Source: Phytohabitans maris
GTDB lineage: Bacteria; Actinomycetota; Actinomycetes; Mycobacteriales; Micromonosporaceae
DNA length: 64,000 nt
NCBI RefSeq assembly: GCF_031085175.1
Contig: NZ_JAVHUY010000008.1
Location: 1 to 64,000 of the forward strand
Direction of reading: 5' to 3'
The position numbers and the translations under genes are program-made. The notes under the pieces were generated by a model. It ran no database searches and was not told where the DNA came from. It saw only the letters and a program-made list of their open reading frames with translations. Shown here piece after piece: positions 25,517 through 33,943 of this stretch (within the stretch, counting starts at the first letter, position 1; each line of letters opens with the position of its first letter).

Positions 25517-25574
25517 TCTTCCGCCCGCGTCGCCCGCCGCGAGAGAGCCGTCGGGTGAGCGTTTTCCTGGGGTG

Positions 25575-25645
25575 CTTTCCCGCGGGCACCGCGGAGGCCG
25601 CCGGCGAGCTGGCGCTCGCCGGGATCCCCGGCCTCCGCTGCCGGC
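25575..25645. repeat. Mosaic module shared with 16257-16326
   Basis: Both copies begin with TTTCCCGCGGGCACCGC and finish with CCCCGGCCTCCGCTGCCGGC, with a diverged middle. Same orientation on the plus strand. Confidence 0.6.
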
Positions 25646-25852
25646 TCCGCGCGACACGCCCCCACGGCGCTCGCCGGCCGGCGCCGGAGCGCACGCACAG
25701 ACGGGGCAGCTCGATAGCTTCCCGCACCCACACATCCGTCCGCCCGGCGGCGGGCCGCTGGCTGCCCGCGCGGGCCGCGGTGACCGCGACCAGCCGCGGC
25801 GGGTCACGCCGCGGGAAGGATCTCTTGAACGCTCTCGGAGTGGGGTGAAGGT

Positions 25853-25909
25853 CTGTGATCGAAGCTCCCTCAAGTCGTTCTAGCGACCTGAGGGGAGCTT
25901 CGATCACAG
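25853..25909. terminator. 57-nt near-perfect hairpin between convergent genes
   Basis: The left arm starts CTGTGATCGAAGCTCCC and the right arm ends GGGAGCTTCGATCACAG; inner arms TCAAGTCG and CGACCTGA pair with one G-T and a one-base bulge. It lies 11 nt past the stop of the M64 peptidase gene and could end transcription from that side. No run of T follows on either strand, so it would not be a classic intrinsic terminator. One arm is repeated at 209-237. Confidence 0.6.
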
Positions 25910-25919
25910 CCGTGGCTAT

Positions 25920-28511
25920 CTAGAGGCGGGCGCAGTCGCCGGCCTTCGCGCCGCGGATGGTGTTCGGGGCGCCGAAGTCGCGCGGCGGGGCGTTGCCGCC
26001 GGAGCAGCTCAGCGCGCCGTTGACCCGGTTGCCGACCAGCACCGGGCCGTACGCGCCGGCCAGCCGGCTGTACCGCTCGTTCGCGCTGACCTGGGTGTTG
26101 TCGGCCAGCATCACCGCGCCGTTGAACGTGCTGCCGGCGACCGTCAGGTCCCGGGTGGTCCCGACGACCTGGACCGCGCCGTTGACGGTGGAGCCGAACA
26201 CCTGCACCGCCTGGGCGCCGGTCGCGACCAGCGTGCCGGTGATCGTGCTGGAGCGGACCACCAGCGAGGCGCCGGAGCGTACCGTCACCTGCCCCGCCAC
26301 CTGCGCGTTCGTCAGGCAGGTCACGCCCCGCGTCACGGTCACCCGGGTCTGGCGGCCGGTCAGCGTCGTCGTGCAGGCGGGGGAGGAGCCGGGCAGCACG
26401 GTCGCCCGGTAGCTGCCGGCCGGGCCGATGTTGCCGGCCGGGTCGATCGCCCGGTGCTCGACGAGGTGGGTGCCGAAGCCGGGTACGAAGCCGCCGCTCG
26501 GGTGGTCGTCCGGCAGCGTCTGCTCGAACGTGGCCCGGGAGAGCCCGCCGGTGCCGAGGTTGCCGTACGTCAGCGCCTTCACGCTCGTACCGGAGTGGCG
26601 GAACTGGAACGGCGACTGCGGCATCGGCTGCTCCGGGAAGCCGAAGTAGTTGAACCAGCCGTCCTCGTCCAGCCGGAACTGCCCCACCACGTACCGCCCG
26701 GCCTGGTCGTCGCGCGGGTCCAGCCACATGTCCCACCCGTCGAAGTACACCGGGTGCTCCACCGCGCCGGGCAGCGTGGTCAGCGGCGTGGAGAGCCGCC
26801 GCGGGGCAGTCGGCAGCGCGTTGTCGACGCTCCACTCGACCGAGTCGGTGGCGCCGGCCGGGTCGGTCACCGTCGCGACCAGCTTGTGGGTACCCGGCGC
26901 GAGGCCGAGCGCGCCCAGGTCGAGGCGGCGGCTGTTGTGCGGGTTGGGCACCGCCCGGCCGTCCAGCGTCCAGGCCACGTCGAGGACCCGGTCGGCCGGG
27001 TGGTTGGTCTCCACGAAGACCACCTCGTCACCGGCGACCGGCTGGGTGGTCGGCGTCGAGCCGGTGACCTCGGCGGCCGGCGGCGACGGCGTGACACCCG
27101 CCGGGCCGATCGTCCACTCGCGAGTCTGCACGAACCGCGGCCCCTGGTACCCGGAGTCGGTGGCGCTGTTGCCGGCGGAGGGGTTGCGCACCCAGTCGAT
27201 CCCGTCCGGCCCGACCGGGTCACGCACCTCCACCCGCACCACCGTGCCGGCCGGCAGGTCCAGCGGTTCGAGGTCGAGGCTGCGGCTGCCGTGCGTGTCG
27301 AGGACCGTGCCGCCGGCCCGCCAGGTCACCTGGAGCTCGTGGTAGCGCGGATGCCCGGTCTCCACCCAGAGCACGCCGTCGGCCGGCACCGTCCCCGGTG
27401 GAGTGTGCTGGACCGACATCTGGCCGGCGTTGCGCCGCCCGGTGATCCGGGCGACCATGTGCTCGCGCCCGATCTGGTCCCAGTCGAAGCCGATCCACCG
27501 CATGATGGAGTGCTCGCTCGGCCGGCGCTGTCCACAGGGGAACATGCCGCCCCCCTCGTGCAGCCCGATCGTGCCGCCGGAGAGGCTCTCCTCACCCACC
27601 CACCGCCACCACTTGCGCTGGTCGGCGACCAGCTGCTCGGCGCTCGTGTACGCCGTGTGGTGGAAGCTGCTCGGCTCGGCGCCGGTGTAGCAGGGGCGCA
27701 CCACGTCGCGGGAGGAGTACGGGTACTCGTCCGCCATCGTGCCCAGCGAGTGGCCGAGCTCGTGCAGCGAGATCAGCGGCCCCTGCGGCGAGCCGCCGGA
27801 GGTGGTGGCGCTGGTGCCGCCGATCCCGCCGTACGTGAACGTGTTGAAGATGGCGAGCGTCTGGAGGTTCTGCGACGTGCGCGGGATGCCGAGCGCCGGC
27901 ACCACGTACGAGTCGAGGATGCGGTTGTGCGCCTGCGAGCCGGTCTCGCACGGGTTGACGCCCGGCGGGTAGTACGCGGCGTCGTCCGCGCAGCCGACCG
28001 GCGCTCCACCGTAGACGGTGCCGCGGGAGAGCGGGTCGGCGCAGCCGTTCTGGAAGATCATGCGGAGCGCGGTGCGCTTGCCGTCGATCGGCCCCTCGCG
28101 CTCGCCGGTGTCCCGGATCGTCCCGTCCGGGTGGCGTACCCGGCCGTCGGGGTCGCAGCGGACGCCGTAGTCGATGGAGGCGATCTCGACCGCGTACACG
28201 TTGACGTAGTCGCGGTAGGTGCGGAACGGCTCGGTCGCCCACATGACCGCGAGGTTGCGGTCGACGTCGGCGAAGAAGAGGCTCTGCTGGTCGGCCTGGT
28301 AGCCGTCGCCGAGGATGACCAGGTTGAGCCGCTCGGCGGCCGGTCCGGTGACCTGGATCGGGTGCACCTTCGGCTCGGGCAGCGGCGCGGCGTCGGCGGC
28401 GGGGGCCGGCGCCAGGCCGGCGACCATCTCGGCGGCGCGGGCCGGCGCGGGGCCGGCGACCAGCAGCCCGGCCGCCAGGGCCGCCAGCGTCAGGAACGCT
28501 CGGTTTCTCAT
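25920..28511 (-). CDS. Secreted M64-type metallopeptidase with beta-helix-like tail
   Basis: 863-residue exported protease. The signal peptide is about 1-27 (LTLAALAAGLLVAG...ARAAE). The peptidase domain starts near LNLVILGDGYQADQ (residue 64) and has the zinc motif SLHELGHSLGTMADEYPY near 250 (HExxH, then Asp-Glu-Tyr). Residues 375-650 contain repeated Ig-like or adhesive segments. The last 110 residues alternate short Val/Thr/Gly strands (VTVRSGASLVV, LVATGAQAVQVFGS, LTVAGSTFNGAVM), resembling a right-handed beta-helix. It overlaps the TlpA-like gene as ATGA, so it belongs to a minus-strand secretory set with the M6 peptidase. Confidence 0.85.
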   Translation of the reverse strand: MRNRAFLTLAALAAGLLVAGPAPARAAEMVAGLAPAPAADAAPLPEPKVHPIQVTGPAAERLNLVILGDGYQADQQSLFFADVDRNLAVMWATEPFRTYRDYVNVYAVEIASIDYGVRCDPDGRVRHPDGTIRDTGEREGPIDGKRTALRMIFQNGCADPLSRGTVYGGAPVGCADDAAYYPPGVNPCETGSQAHNRILDSYVVPALGIPRTSQNLQTLAIFNTFTYGGIGGTSATTSGGSPQGPLISLHELGHSLGTMADEYPYSSRDVVRPCYTGAEPSSFHHTAYTSAEQLVADQRKWWRWVGEESLSGGTIGLHEGGGMFPCGQRRPSEHSIMRWIGFDWDQIGREHMVARITGRRNAGQMSVQHTPPGTVPADGVLWVETGHPRYHELQVTWRAGGTVLDTHGSRSLDLEPLDLPAGTVVRVEVRDPVGPDGIDWVRNPSAGNSATDSGYQGPRFVQTREWTIGPAGVTPSPPAAEVTGSTPTTQPVAGDEVVFVETNHPADRVLDVAWTLDGRAVPNPHNSRRLDLGALGLAPGTHKLVATVTDPAGATDSVEWSVDNALPTAPRRLSTPLTTLPGAVEHPVYFDGWDMWLDPRDDQAGRYVVGQFRLDEDGWFNYFGFPEQPMPQSPFQFRHSGTSVKALTYGNLGTGGLSRATFEQTLPDDHPSGGFVPGFGTHLVEHRAIDPAGNIGPAGSYRATVLPGSSPACTTTLTGRQTRVTVTRGVTCLTNAQVAGQVTVRSGASLVVRSSTITGTLVATGAQAVQVFGSTVNGAVQVVGTTRDLTVAGSTFNGAVMLADNTQVSANERYSRLAGAYGPVLVGNRVNGALSCSGGNAPPRDFGAPNTIRGAKAGDCARL

Positions 28512-29077
28512 CGGCTCACCTCATCCAGGAGAAGCTCGCGGATACGGTTGTCCAAAGTGGACGCGTCGAGGCCGCCGGGCCAGCCGCGCAGCAGCGCCCC
28601 ACCCTTGGCGACCACCGCCACGGCCCCGGGCTCGCGGACCGCGTACGACCGGGAGATCGTCCCGTCCGCGTCGACCACGACCGGAAACTCGGCCTCGTGC
28701 GCGCGCAGGTACGCCTCCAACTCGGCCGGCTCGTCCCCGGTGACCACGCCGACGAAGACGACCCGGTCGCGGTAGTCGCGGGCGAGGTCGCTCAGCGCGT
28801 CCTGCCGGTCGGCGCAGGTCGTGCACCAGGAGGCGAAGAAGAGCAGCACCACCGGGCGCTCGGCCCAGAGGTCGGCGGCGGCCAGGGCGGTGCCGTCGGT
28901 GAGCGTGCCGGTGAAGACCGGCGCGCTCGGCGTACCCGGTGGGACCGGGCGCAGGGCGAGATCGGCCGGCACCGGCCCGGGCAGCGTGGCCGCCCCACCG
29001 GCCGGCGCCTCCGGGTCCGCGCCGCCGCAGGCGGCGAGGCCGAGCACCGCGACCAGCAGGAGCGCCAGGAGCCTCAC
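28508..29077 (-). CDS. TlpA-like thioredoxin-fold lipoprotein
   Basis: 189 residues. A lipobox in LLLVAVLGLAACGG places the acylated Cys at 17. The thioredoxin fold follows with PVVLLFFASWCTTCADRQ (CxxC redox site, WCTTC, near residue 85), VVFVGVV and a FPVVVDADGTISRSYAVREP segment containing the usual cis-Pro. It probably forms, reduces or isomerises disulfides outside the membrane. It lies between a lipoprotein and the Cys-containing M64 peptidase and overlaps both genes, so it may act on these exported proteins. Confidence 0.85.
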   Translation of the reverse strand: MRLLALLLVAVLGLAACGGADPEAPAGGAATLPGPVPADLALRPVPPGTPSAPVFTGTLTDGTALAAADLWAERPVVLLFFASWCTTCADRQDALSDLARDYRDRVVFVGVVTGDEPAELEAYLRAHEAEFPVVVDADGTISRSYAVREPGAVAVVAKGGALLRGWPGGLDASTLDNRIRELLLDEVSR

Positions 29078-29499
29078 GACGGCACCACCGCGACCAGGGC
29101 GCCGGAGTCGGCCGTGAGCGGGATCGCCGGCTGGTCGTCGACCACCAGCTGGTACCCCGACCGCGCCGGCACCGAGACCGGCACGGCGAACTCGCAGTAG
29201 GTGGGGATGCGCTCCACCTCGAGGTCCTCCTCGAAGGTGCGGACCGCCTTGCCGGGCGGCAGGCGGCCGTCGGTCAGCGTCTCCCCGGCGCCGTCCAGGA
29301 CCCGGAACGGCGCCCGGTTGTGGAAGAACGTGTACGCCCCGGTGCCGGCGCAGTCGACGCCCTCCTCGCGGATGTTGATGTCGCGAACCAGGACCCGGAC
29401 CGTCGTCGGCGACGCGGCCTCGCCGCCGCAGCCGCCCACGGCGGTCGCGAGCAGCAAGGCCGCGCCGAAACGCGAGATCAGCCCTTGTCGACGTGGCAC
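29074..29499 (-). CDS. Lipoprotein of unknown function
   Basis: 141 residues with a lipobox ALLLATAVGGCGGE (acylated Cys near 24). The mature part holds VRVLVRDINIREEGVDCAG and two further Cys that may pair. No domain is recognised. It overlaps the TlpA-like gene by 4 nt and the end of the M6 peptidase by 22 nt, so it is in the same transcript. Its two remaining Cys next to an extracellular thiol oxidoreductase gene are suggestive only. Confidence 0.72.
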   Translation of the reverse strand: MPRRQGLISRFGAALLLATAVGGCGGEAASPTTVRVLVRDINIREEGVDCAGTGAYTFFHNRAPFRVLDGAGETLTDGRLPPGKAVRTFEEDLEVERIPTYCEFAVPVSVPARSGYQLVVDDQPAIPLTADSGALVAVVPS

Positions 29500-31535
29500 G
29501 GGCGGGTGATCGTCTTGGTCGGGTCGCTCACCGACGTGGCGGTCAGCTTGACGTAGCCGGTCTCGGTCGCGTCGGCGGTGGCACCGACCGAGACCTTCAC
29601 CGTGGCCTCCTTGCCGAACGGGACCGCGACGAGGGCGTTCGGCACCTCGACCCGCCAGCCGGTACCGGCGACATTTCCGTTGACGTCCGCGCTGAGGCGG
29701 TAGACGTCCGACTTGAGGTACGGCGTGATGTTCTCCGGGTGCTGCTGGCCGCCGGCCGACCAGGTGCCGGTGTTGGTCAGCTCGAAGGTGCAGTGGACGC
29801 CCCGGTTGGTCGGCTTGGTGTTCCGGCTGGGGAAGCCGTCGCCGAGGGCCACGCCGTGCGTGCTCGGGCCGCCGGTGCCGTCCAGCGACTGGATGGCGAC
29901 CGTGTACTTCAGGACGCCGTTCGCGTCCCGCTTGAGGTCCAGGATGTAGAAGTGCAGGCGGTTGGCCTCGTCGACGTACTCGTACTCGCTGCCCGACCGG
30001 GTGCCGGCGTGGAAGAGCGCGTCCGACAGCTGCCGGTAGTCACCCATGGTGATCTTCTGCGGCGTGCCGTCCGGCTGGTAGAAGTCGATCATGTCGATGT
30101 CCTGCGGGTTGGCGTCGACCACCCAGACGAAGGGCGCGTTGTCCGCGTTCTTCGTCTTGCTGATCAGCACGCCGCTGTCCGGCGTGAACGAGTCGGCACC
30201 CATCCGGTCGACCACCTCGACGGTGTAGTTGTTGTAGCCGCCGCCGTCGCAGAGCGGGTCCTCGCTGACCGTGCAGGCCGGCGAGTTGTCCCGGTTCATC
30301 GCGATGTTGACGCCGGTCAGCCCCTTCGTGCCGGCGTCCACCGCGCGGGCGGTGACCTCGGCGACGACCAGACCGGACGAGGCGAGCGCCTCGCGGGAGA
30401 GCCGCAGCAGGTGCTCCTCGCCGAGCAGCCCGATCTTCACCTTGTCGCGCACGGTGTGCAGCGAGCCCATCGAGCCGCCGTTCACCGGGGGGATCTGCCA
30501 CCGGGTGTGCGGGCCGCCGGGTCCGTTGAACGAGCCGCGCGACATCATGCTCCAGATGCCCGTGTACGCGCGGCGCAGCGGGACGCCGTACGGGTTGTTG
30601 TAGTTGTCGCCGATGCTCAGCAGGTGGCTCAGCTCGTGCGCGTACACGCCCATGCCGGAGCTCTCCGCCTGGGTGGAGGAGCCGCCGCCCGCGTTCGGCC
30701 AGATGGTCGAGGCGGCCTTCCACGAGGTCCACTCGACGTACCGGGTGCGCGCGTAGTTGGGCAGGGCCGGGTCCGGCGGGCCCCACGCCTCCGGCACGTC
30801 CTCCTTGGTCTGAAACATCATCTGCCCGAACTCCTGCCAGGTCGACGACTCGTCCTGGCCGGCGGAGAGGATGAAGACCAGCTCGTACGAGTTGGCGACC
30901 TCGTCACCGACGGCCGCGCGCCAGGCGCCGAGCCCGTCGGTACGGATGTTGCGGGCGCACTGCTCGCCGGCCGGGCACGCGCCGGGGTTGAACCCGTTGT
31001 CGATGCCGTACTGGTAGGACTTGGCGGGCATCTGGTAGGGCCCGAAGCCGGTCAGGTCGACGCCGTATCGGCCGTTGGAGTCCTGCATCCAGTACTCGTG
31101 GAGGGTGTGCCCCTTGTTCAGCGTGTTCGGCGTGTTGAGGAAGTCCTGGTAGAAGGTGGAGACCTGGTCGCGCGGGATGTTCTGCGCGGTCGCCTGGGGG
31201 TTGCCGAAGACCGTCGAGCGGGCCCGCTGGGTGACCACGAACGGCTGGTCCGGGTAGTCCAGCGTGACCAGTGCGATCTTGAAGTTGCGCACCGAGCCGG
31301 TCACGGCCGGGTCCGACCAGTTCCTCCCCGGCACCGGCGTGAAGTCGTCCCAGGTCATGGTGTCCGGGTTCTGCCAGACCTGCGGGTCGAGCACGTCGAA
31401 CGGGCCGGTCCCGCCCGCGGGATTGCCGGGCGCCGCCGCCGCCGGACCGGCGGTGCCGGCGGCCACGAGTACGGTCGCGAACGCGGCGGCCAGCGCGGCC
31501 CGCCATGCCGTTCGCCGGGTTGTCGGAAGGTGCAT
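29478..31535 (-). CDS. Secreted M6-family metalloprotease (immune-inhibitor-A-like)
   Basis: 685 residues with a signal peptide (about 1-35; TVLVAAGTAGPAAAAPG). The catalytic motif GMGVYAHELSHLLSIGDNY near residue 285 gives HExxHxxxxxD, and YTGIWSMMSRGSFNGPGGPH is the family Met-turn region. The C-terminal part is beta-rich and ends in an Ig-like domain. The ATG at 31535 is favoured over upstream ATGs because GAAGGACG precedes it and the signal peptide follows at once. First gene of the M6 - lipoprotein - TlpA - M64 set and divergent from the S15 peptidase; the 214-nt gap between is AT-rich at 31580-31680. Confidence 0.88.
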   Translation of the reverse strand: MHLPTTRRTAWRAALAAAFATVLVAAGTAGPAAAAPGNPAGGTGPFDVLDPQVWQNPDTMTWDDFTPVPGRNWSDPAVTGSVRNFKIALVTLDYPDQPFVVTQRARSTVFGNPQATAQNIPRDQVSTFYQDFLNTPNTLNKGHTLHEYWMQDSNGRYGVDLTGFGPYQMPAKSYQYGIDNGFNPGACPAGEQCARNIRTDGLGAWRAAVGDEVANSYELVFILSAGQDESSTWQEFGQMMFQTKEDVPEAWGPPDPALPNYARTRYVEWTSWKAASTIWPNAGGGSSTQAESSGMGVYAHELSHLLSIGDNYNNPYGVPLRRAYTGIWSMMSRGSFNGPGGPHTRWQIPPVNGGSMGSLHTVRDKVKIGLLGEEHLLRLSREALASSGLVVAEVTARAVDAGTKGLTGVNIAMNRDNSPACTVSEDPLCDGGGYNNYTVEVVDRMGADSFTPDSGVLISKTKNADNAPFVWVVDANPQDIDMIDFYQPDGTPQKITMGDYRQLSDALFHAGTRSGSEYEYVDEANRLHFYILDLKRDANGVLKYTVAIQSLDGTGGPSTHGVALGDGFPSRNTKPTNRGVHCTFELTNTGTWSAGGQQHPENITPYLKSDVYRLSADVNGNVAGTGWRVEVPNALVAVPFGKEATVKVSVGATADATETGYVKLTATSVSDPTKTITRPCHVDKG

Positions 31536-31749
31536 CACGTCGTCCTTCGTCGGGGGATCGGCGCGAACCGCCACTGAGGTGATCGTGAATGTATGGGCAC
31601 GCATAGTAGCGCGTCACTGTACATCTGCCGGTAGATCATGGTGCCGGTTTCGACATCTGACTGAGGTCGGTAAATTTCGACGCCCGCGTATGGCGGGATC
31701 CGGGTCCGGCGCCATAACCTACGCACCCTCAAGGTCTTTTGGAGGGTGC

Positions 31750-33642
31750 ATGAGGCGCATCGGCAGGCTGCTCCGGGTGGCCGCTGCCCTGCTTCCGGTG
31801 GCGGCGGTCGCCGTCGTGGGCGGGACGACCCCCGCGTCCGCGGCGGCCGCCCCGGGTATCGTCGTCGCGGACGGCGTCACCCAGCCGGTCTTCGGCTACG
31901 CGGACGCGATCCGCGAGCGGCTGTTCATTGATTCCACATTCGACAGTGACCAGGACGGGCTGCGCGACATCATCGCGTTCGACGTGATGCGGCCGAAGGC
32001 GACCCTCGACGGGCTCAAGGTCCCGGTCGTCATGGACGCCAGCCCGTACTACTCGACCCTGTGCCGCGGCAACGACTCCGAGTGCAAGGCCGACCTCGAC
32101 GGCGACGGCCTGCTCGACAAGTGGCCGCTGTTCTACGACAACTACTTCGTGCCCCGCGGCTACGCGATGATCCTGCTCGACATGGTCGGCACCAACAACT
32201 CCACCGGCTGCCCGACCACCAACGCCAACGAGGACAACCTCAGCGCCAAGCAGGCCATCAACTGGCTGGGCGGCCGGGCCACCGCCCGCAACGCCGCCGG
32301 CCAGGTCGTCAAGGCCGACTGGTACAACGGCAAGAGCGCGATGATCGGCAAGTCGTACGACGGCTCGCTGGCCATGGCGACGGCCGTGACCGGCGTGAAG
32401 GGGCTGACCACGGTGGTGCCGATCAGCGGCCCGACCGAGTACTACGACTACGTGCGCAGCAACGGCGTCATCACCCGCGGCAACAGCTACGTCGCGTCGC
32501 TGGCCAACACGGTCACCAACCCGGAGCGGCGCGAGTACTGCAAGCCGACCCGGGACCGCATCGCCGCCGCCGACGGCGACGAGCACGGTGACTACACCGC
32601 CTTCTGGAACGAGCGCAGCTACGTCAAGAAGGTGCCCAACATGACCGCCAGCGTGCTGCTCTACCACGGCCTCAACGACGACAACGTCCGCCCCGACCAC
32701 TTCAGCAAGTTCTGGTACGCCCTCGCCGAGAACGACGTACCGCGCAAGCTCTGGCTCTCCCAGGAGGGGCATGTCGACCCGTTCGACTCGCGCCGCGCGG
32801 TCTGGGTGTCCACATTGCACCGCTGGTTCGACTTCTGGCTGCACGGCGTGCAGAACGGCATCATGGACGAGCCGCGCGTCGACATCGAGCGTTCCGCCGA
32901 CGTGTGGGAGACGTACGCCGACTGGCCGGTGCCGGGCAAGGCCGACACCGAGGTCTTCCTGCAGCCCGGCGCCGGCGGCGCCGGCGGGCTCAAGCTGGTG
33001 CCGGCCGCGTCGCCCGCGACACAGTCCTTCGTGGACAGCCCGACGCAGAGCCAGAACACGATGATCCTCAACCCCGACGTCGTACAGCCGAACCGGCTCG
33101 CCTACCTCTCCGCGCCGCTCACCGCCCCGCTGCACATCTCCGGTACCCCGGTGGTGCAACTGCGGGTCACCGCCGACCAGACCGACACCAACCTCGGCGC
33201 GATCCTGGTCGACTACGGCGCCGCCGAGCGGGTCAACCACCGCGCCTCGGGCGAAGGCATCATCACCCTCGACACGCAGGACTGCTGGGGCGAGACCAGC
33301 CCGACCGACGACCCCTGCTACCGGCAGACCGAGAAGCGGGTGGCGACCTCCGACGTGGAGCTGGTGACGAAGGGCATCCAGGACGCCCAGAACCGCCAGT
33401 CCATCCGCACGGCCGTGCCCCTCGTGCCCGGCCAGGCGTACAACTACAGCTTCCCGCTGCTCCCCGAGGACTACGTCTTCCAGCCCGGCCACCGGATCGG
33501 CGTCATCGTCGTGGGCAGCTACCCGCAGTACTCCAGCCAGGCCGACCAGACCCGGGCCAACCTGAGCGTGGCCCTCAAGACCAGCAACATCGTGCTCCCC
33601 GTGGTCGGCGGCACCGCCGCCGCCCACGCCGCCGGCCTCTGA
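31750..33642 (+). CDS. Secreted S15-type X-Pro dipeptidyl-peptidase or acyl esterase
   Basis: 630 residues with a signal peptide ending ASAAAAPG (about residue 37). The S15/CocE alpha-beta hydrolase domain shows PVVMDASPYYS, the nucleophile GKSYDGSLAM near 200, and SQEGHVDPFDSRR with the catalytic His near 340. The C-terminal jelly-roll domain begins near ADTEVFLQPGAGG and includes RLAYLSAPLTAPLHISGTP. It would release Xaa-Pro dipeptides outside the cell. GGAGGG lies just upstream of ATG. A 48-nt hairpin follows the stop, and an oligopeptide-type importer comes next on the same strand. Confidence 0.87.
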   Translation: MRRIGRLLRVAAALLPVAAVAVVGGTTPASAAAAPGIVVADGVTQPVFGYADAIRERLFIDSTFDSDQDGLRDIIAFDVMRPKATLDGLKVPVVMDASPYYSTLCRGNDSECKADLDGDGLLDKWPLFYDNYFVPRGYAMILLDMVGTNNSTGCPTTNANEDNLSAKQAINWLGGRATARNAAGQVVKADWYNGKSAMIGKSYDGSLAMATAVTGVKGLTTVVPISGPTEYYDYVRSNGVITRGNSYVASLANTVTNPERREYCKPTRDRIAAADGDEHGDYTAFWNERSYVKKVPNMTASVLLYHGLNDDNVRPDHFSKFWYALAENDVPRKLWLSQEGHVDPFDSRRAVWVSTLHRWFDFWLHGVQNGIMDEPRVDIERSADVWETYADWPVPGKADTEVFLQPGAGGAGGLKLVPAASPATQSFVDSPTQSQNTMILNPDVVQPNRLAYLSAPLTAPLHISGTPVVQLRVTADQTDTNLGAILVDYGAAERVNHRASGEGIITLDTQDCWGETSPTDDPCYRQTEKRVATSDVELVTKGIQDAQNRQSIRTAVPLVPGQAYNYSFPLLPEDYVFQPGHRIGVIVVGSYPQYSSQADQTRANLSVALKTSNIVLPVVGGTAAAHAAGL

Positions 33643-33655
33643 CCCTCCGAGACGA

Positions 33656-33703
33656 GATCGTGGTACCTGACTGTCGCCATGACAGCAGCCAGGTACCACG
33701 ATC
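33656..33703. repeat. 48-nt hairpin repeat, copy 4
   Basis: GATCGTGGTACCTG at the left and CAGGTACCACGATC at the right pair over about 14 nt, with further pairing of CTGTC/GACAG inside. It lies 14 nt after the stop of the S15 peptidase gene. The centre differs completely from the other copies while arm ends and total length are conserved. Confidence 0.85.
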
Positions 33704-33849
33704 CGTAGCTGTTCGGTGGGGGAGGCGTGGCCGTTCGGGCCAAGTCGGGGGCGGCTCCTGTAACGCTCGCGTGAACGGTGATGAACAACGGTGCTCCCCT
33801 GCCCAGTGGGACTGGAGGAGGGCGCCCAACAGGTAGGACACGGTTCGGG

Positions 33850-33878
33850 TGTGAACAAGGCGCGGCCTCTTGTTCACA
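33850..33878. promoter_or_regulatory. Perfect inverted repeat upstream of the ABC importer
   Basis: TGTGAACAAG and CTTGTTCACA are perfect reverse complements separated by 9 nt. The repeat ends 65 nt before the importer ATG and overlaps a possible -35 element, a good position for a repressor operator. No regulator gene is adjacent, so its binder is unknown. Confidence 0.55.
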
Positions 33879-33943
33879 AACTTTAAGCCTGATAGAACAC
33901 ACGGAGCGGTCCACCTCCGGTCGCGGTTCTGGAAGGACATCTC

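Larger units (their letters stand above)
25464..25919. repeat. 456-nt convergent gap filled with repeats
   Basis: No gene is supported here. The gap holds a 48-nt hairpin at 25469-25516, a mosaic module at 25575-25645 and a 57-nt hairpin at 25853-25909. The stretch 25646-25850 shows no recognisable element. Confidence 0.65.
33643..33943. other. Gap between S15 peptidase and ABC importer
   Basis: About 300 nt without a gene. It holds the fourth 48-nt hairpin (33656-33703), a perfect 10-bp inverted repeat (33850-33878), several GTGAAC/TGAACA half-site-like words (33771, 33780, 33850), a possible promoter (TTGTTC at 33870, TAGAAC 17 nt later) and the AAGGA ribosome site of the importer gene. 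Confidence 0.5.

Noticed and set aside
16596-33703. 48-nt hairpins as classic intrinsic terminators or CRISPR repeats
   Set aside because: No T-tract follows any copy, and copies are thousands of bases apart with no regular spacers. A looser structural role is kept in the findings.
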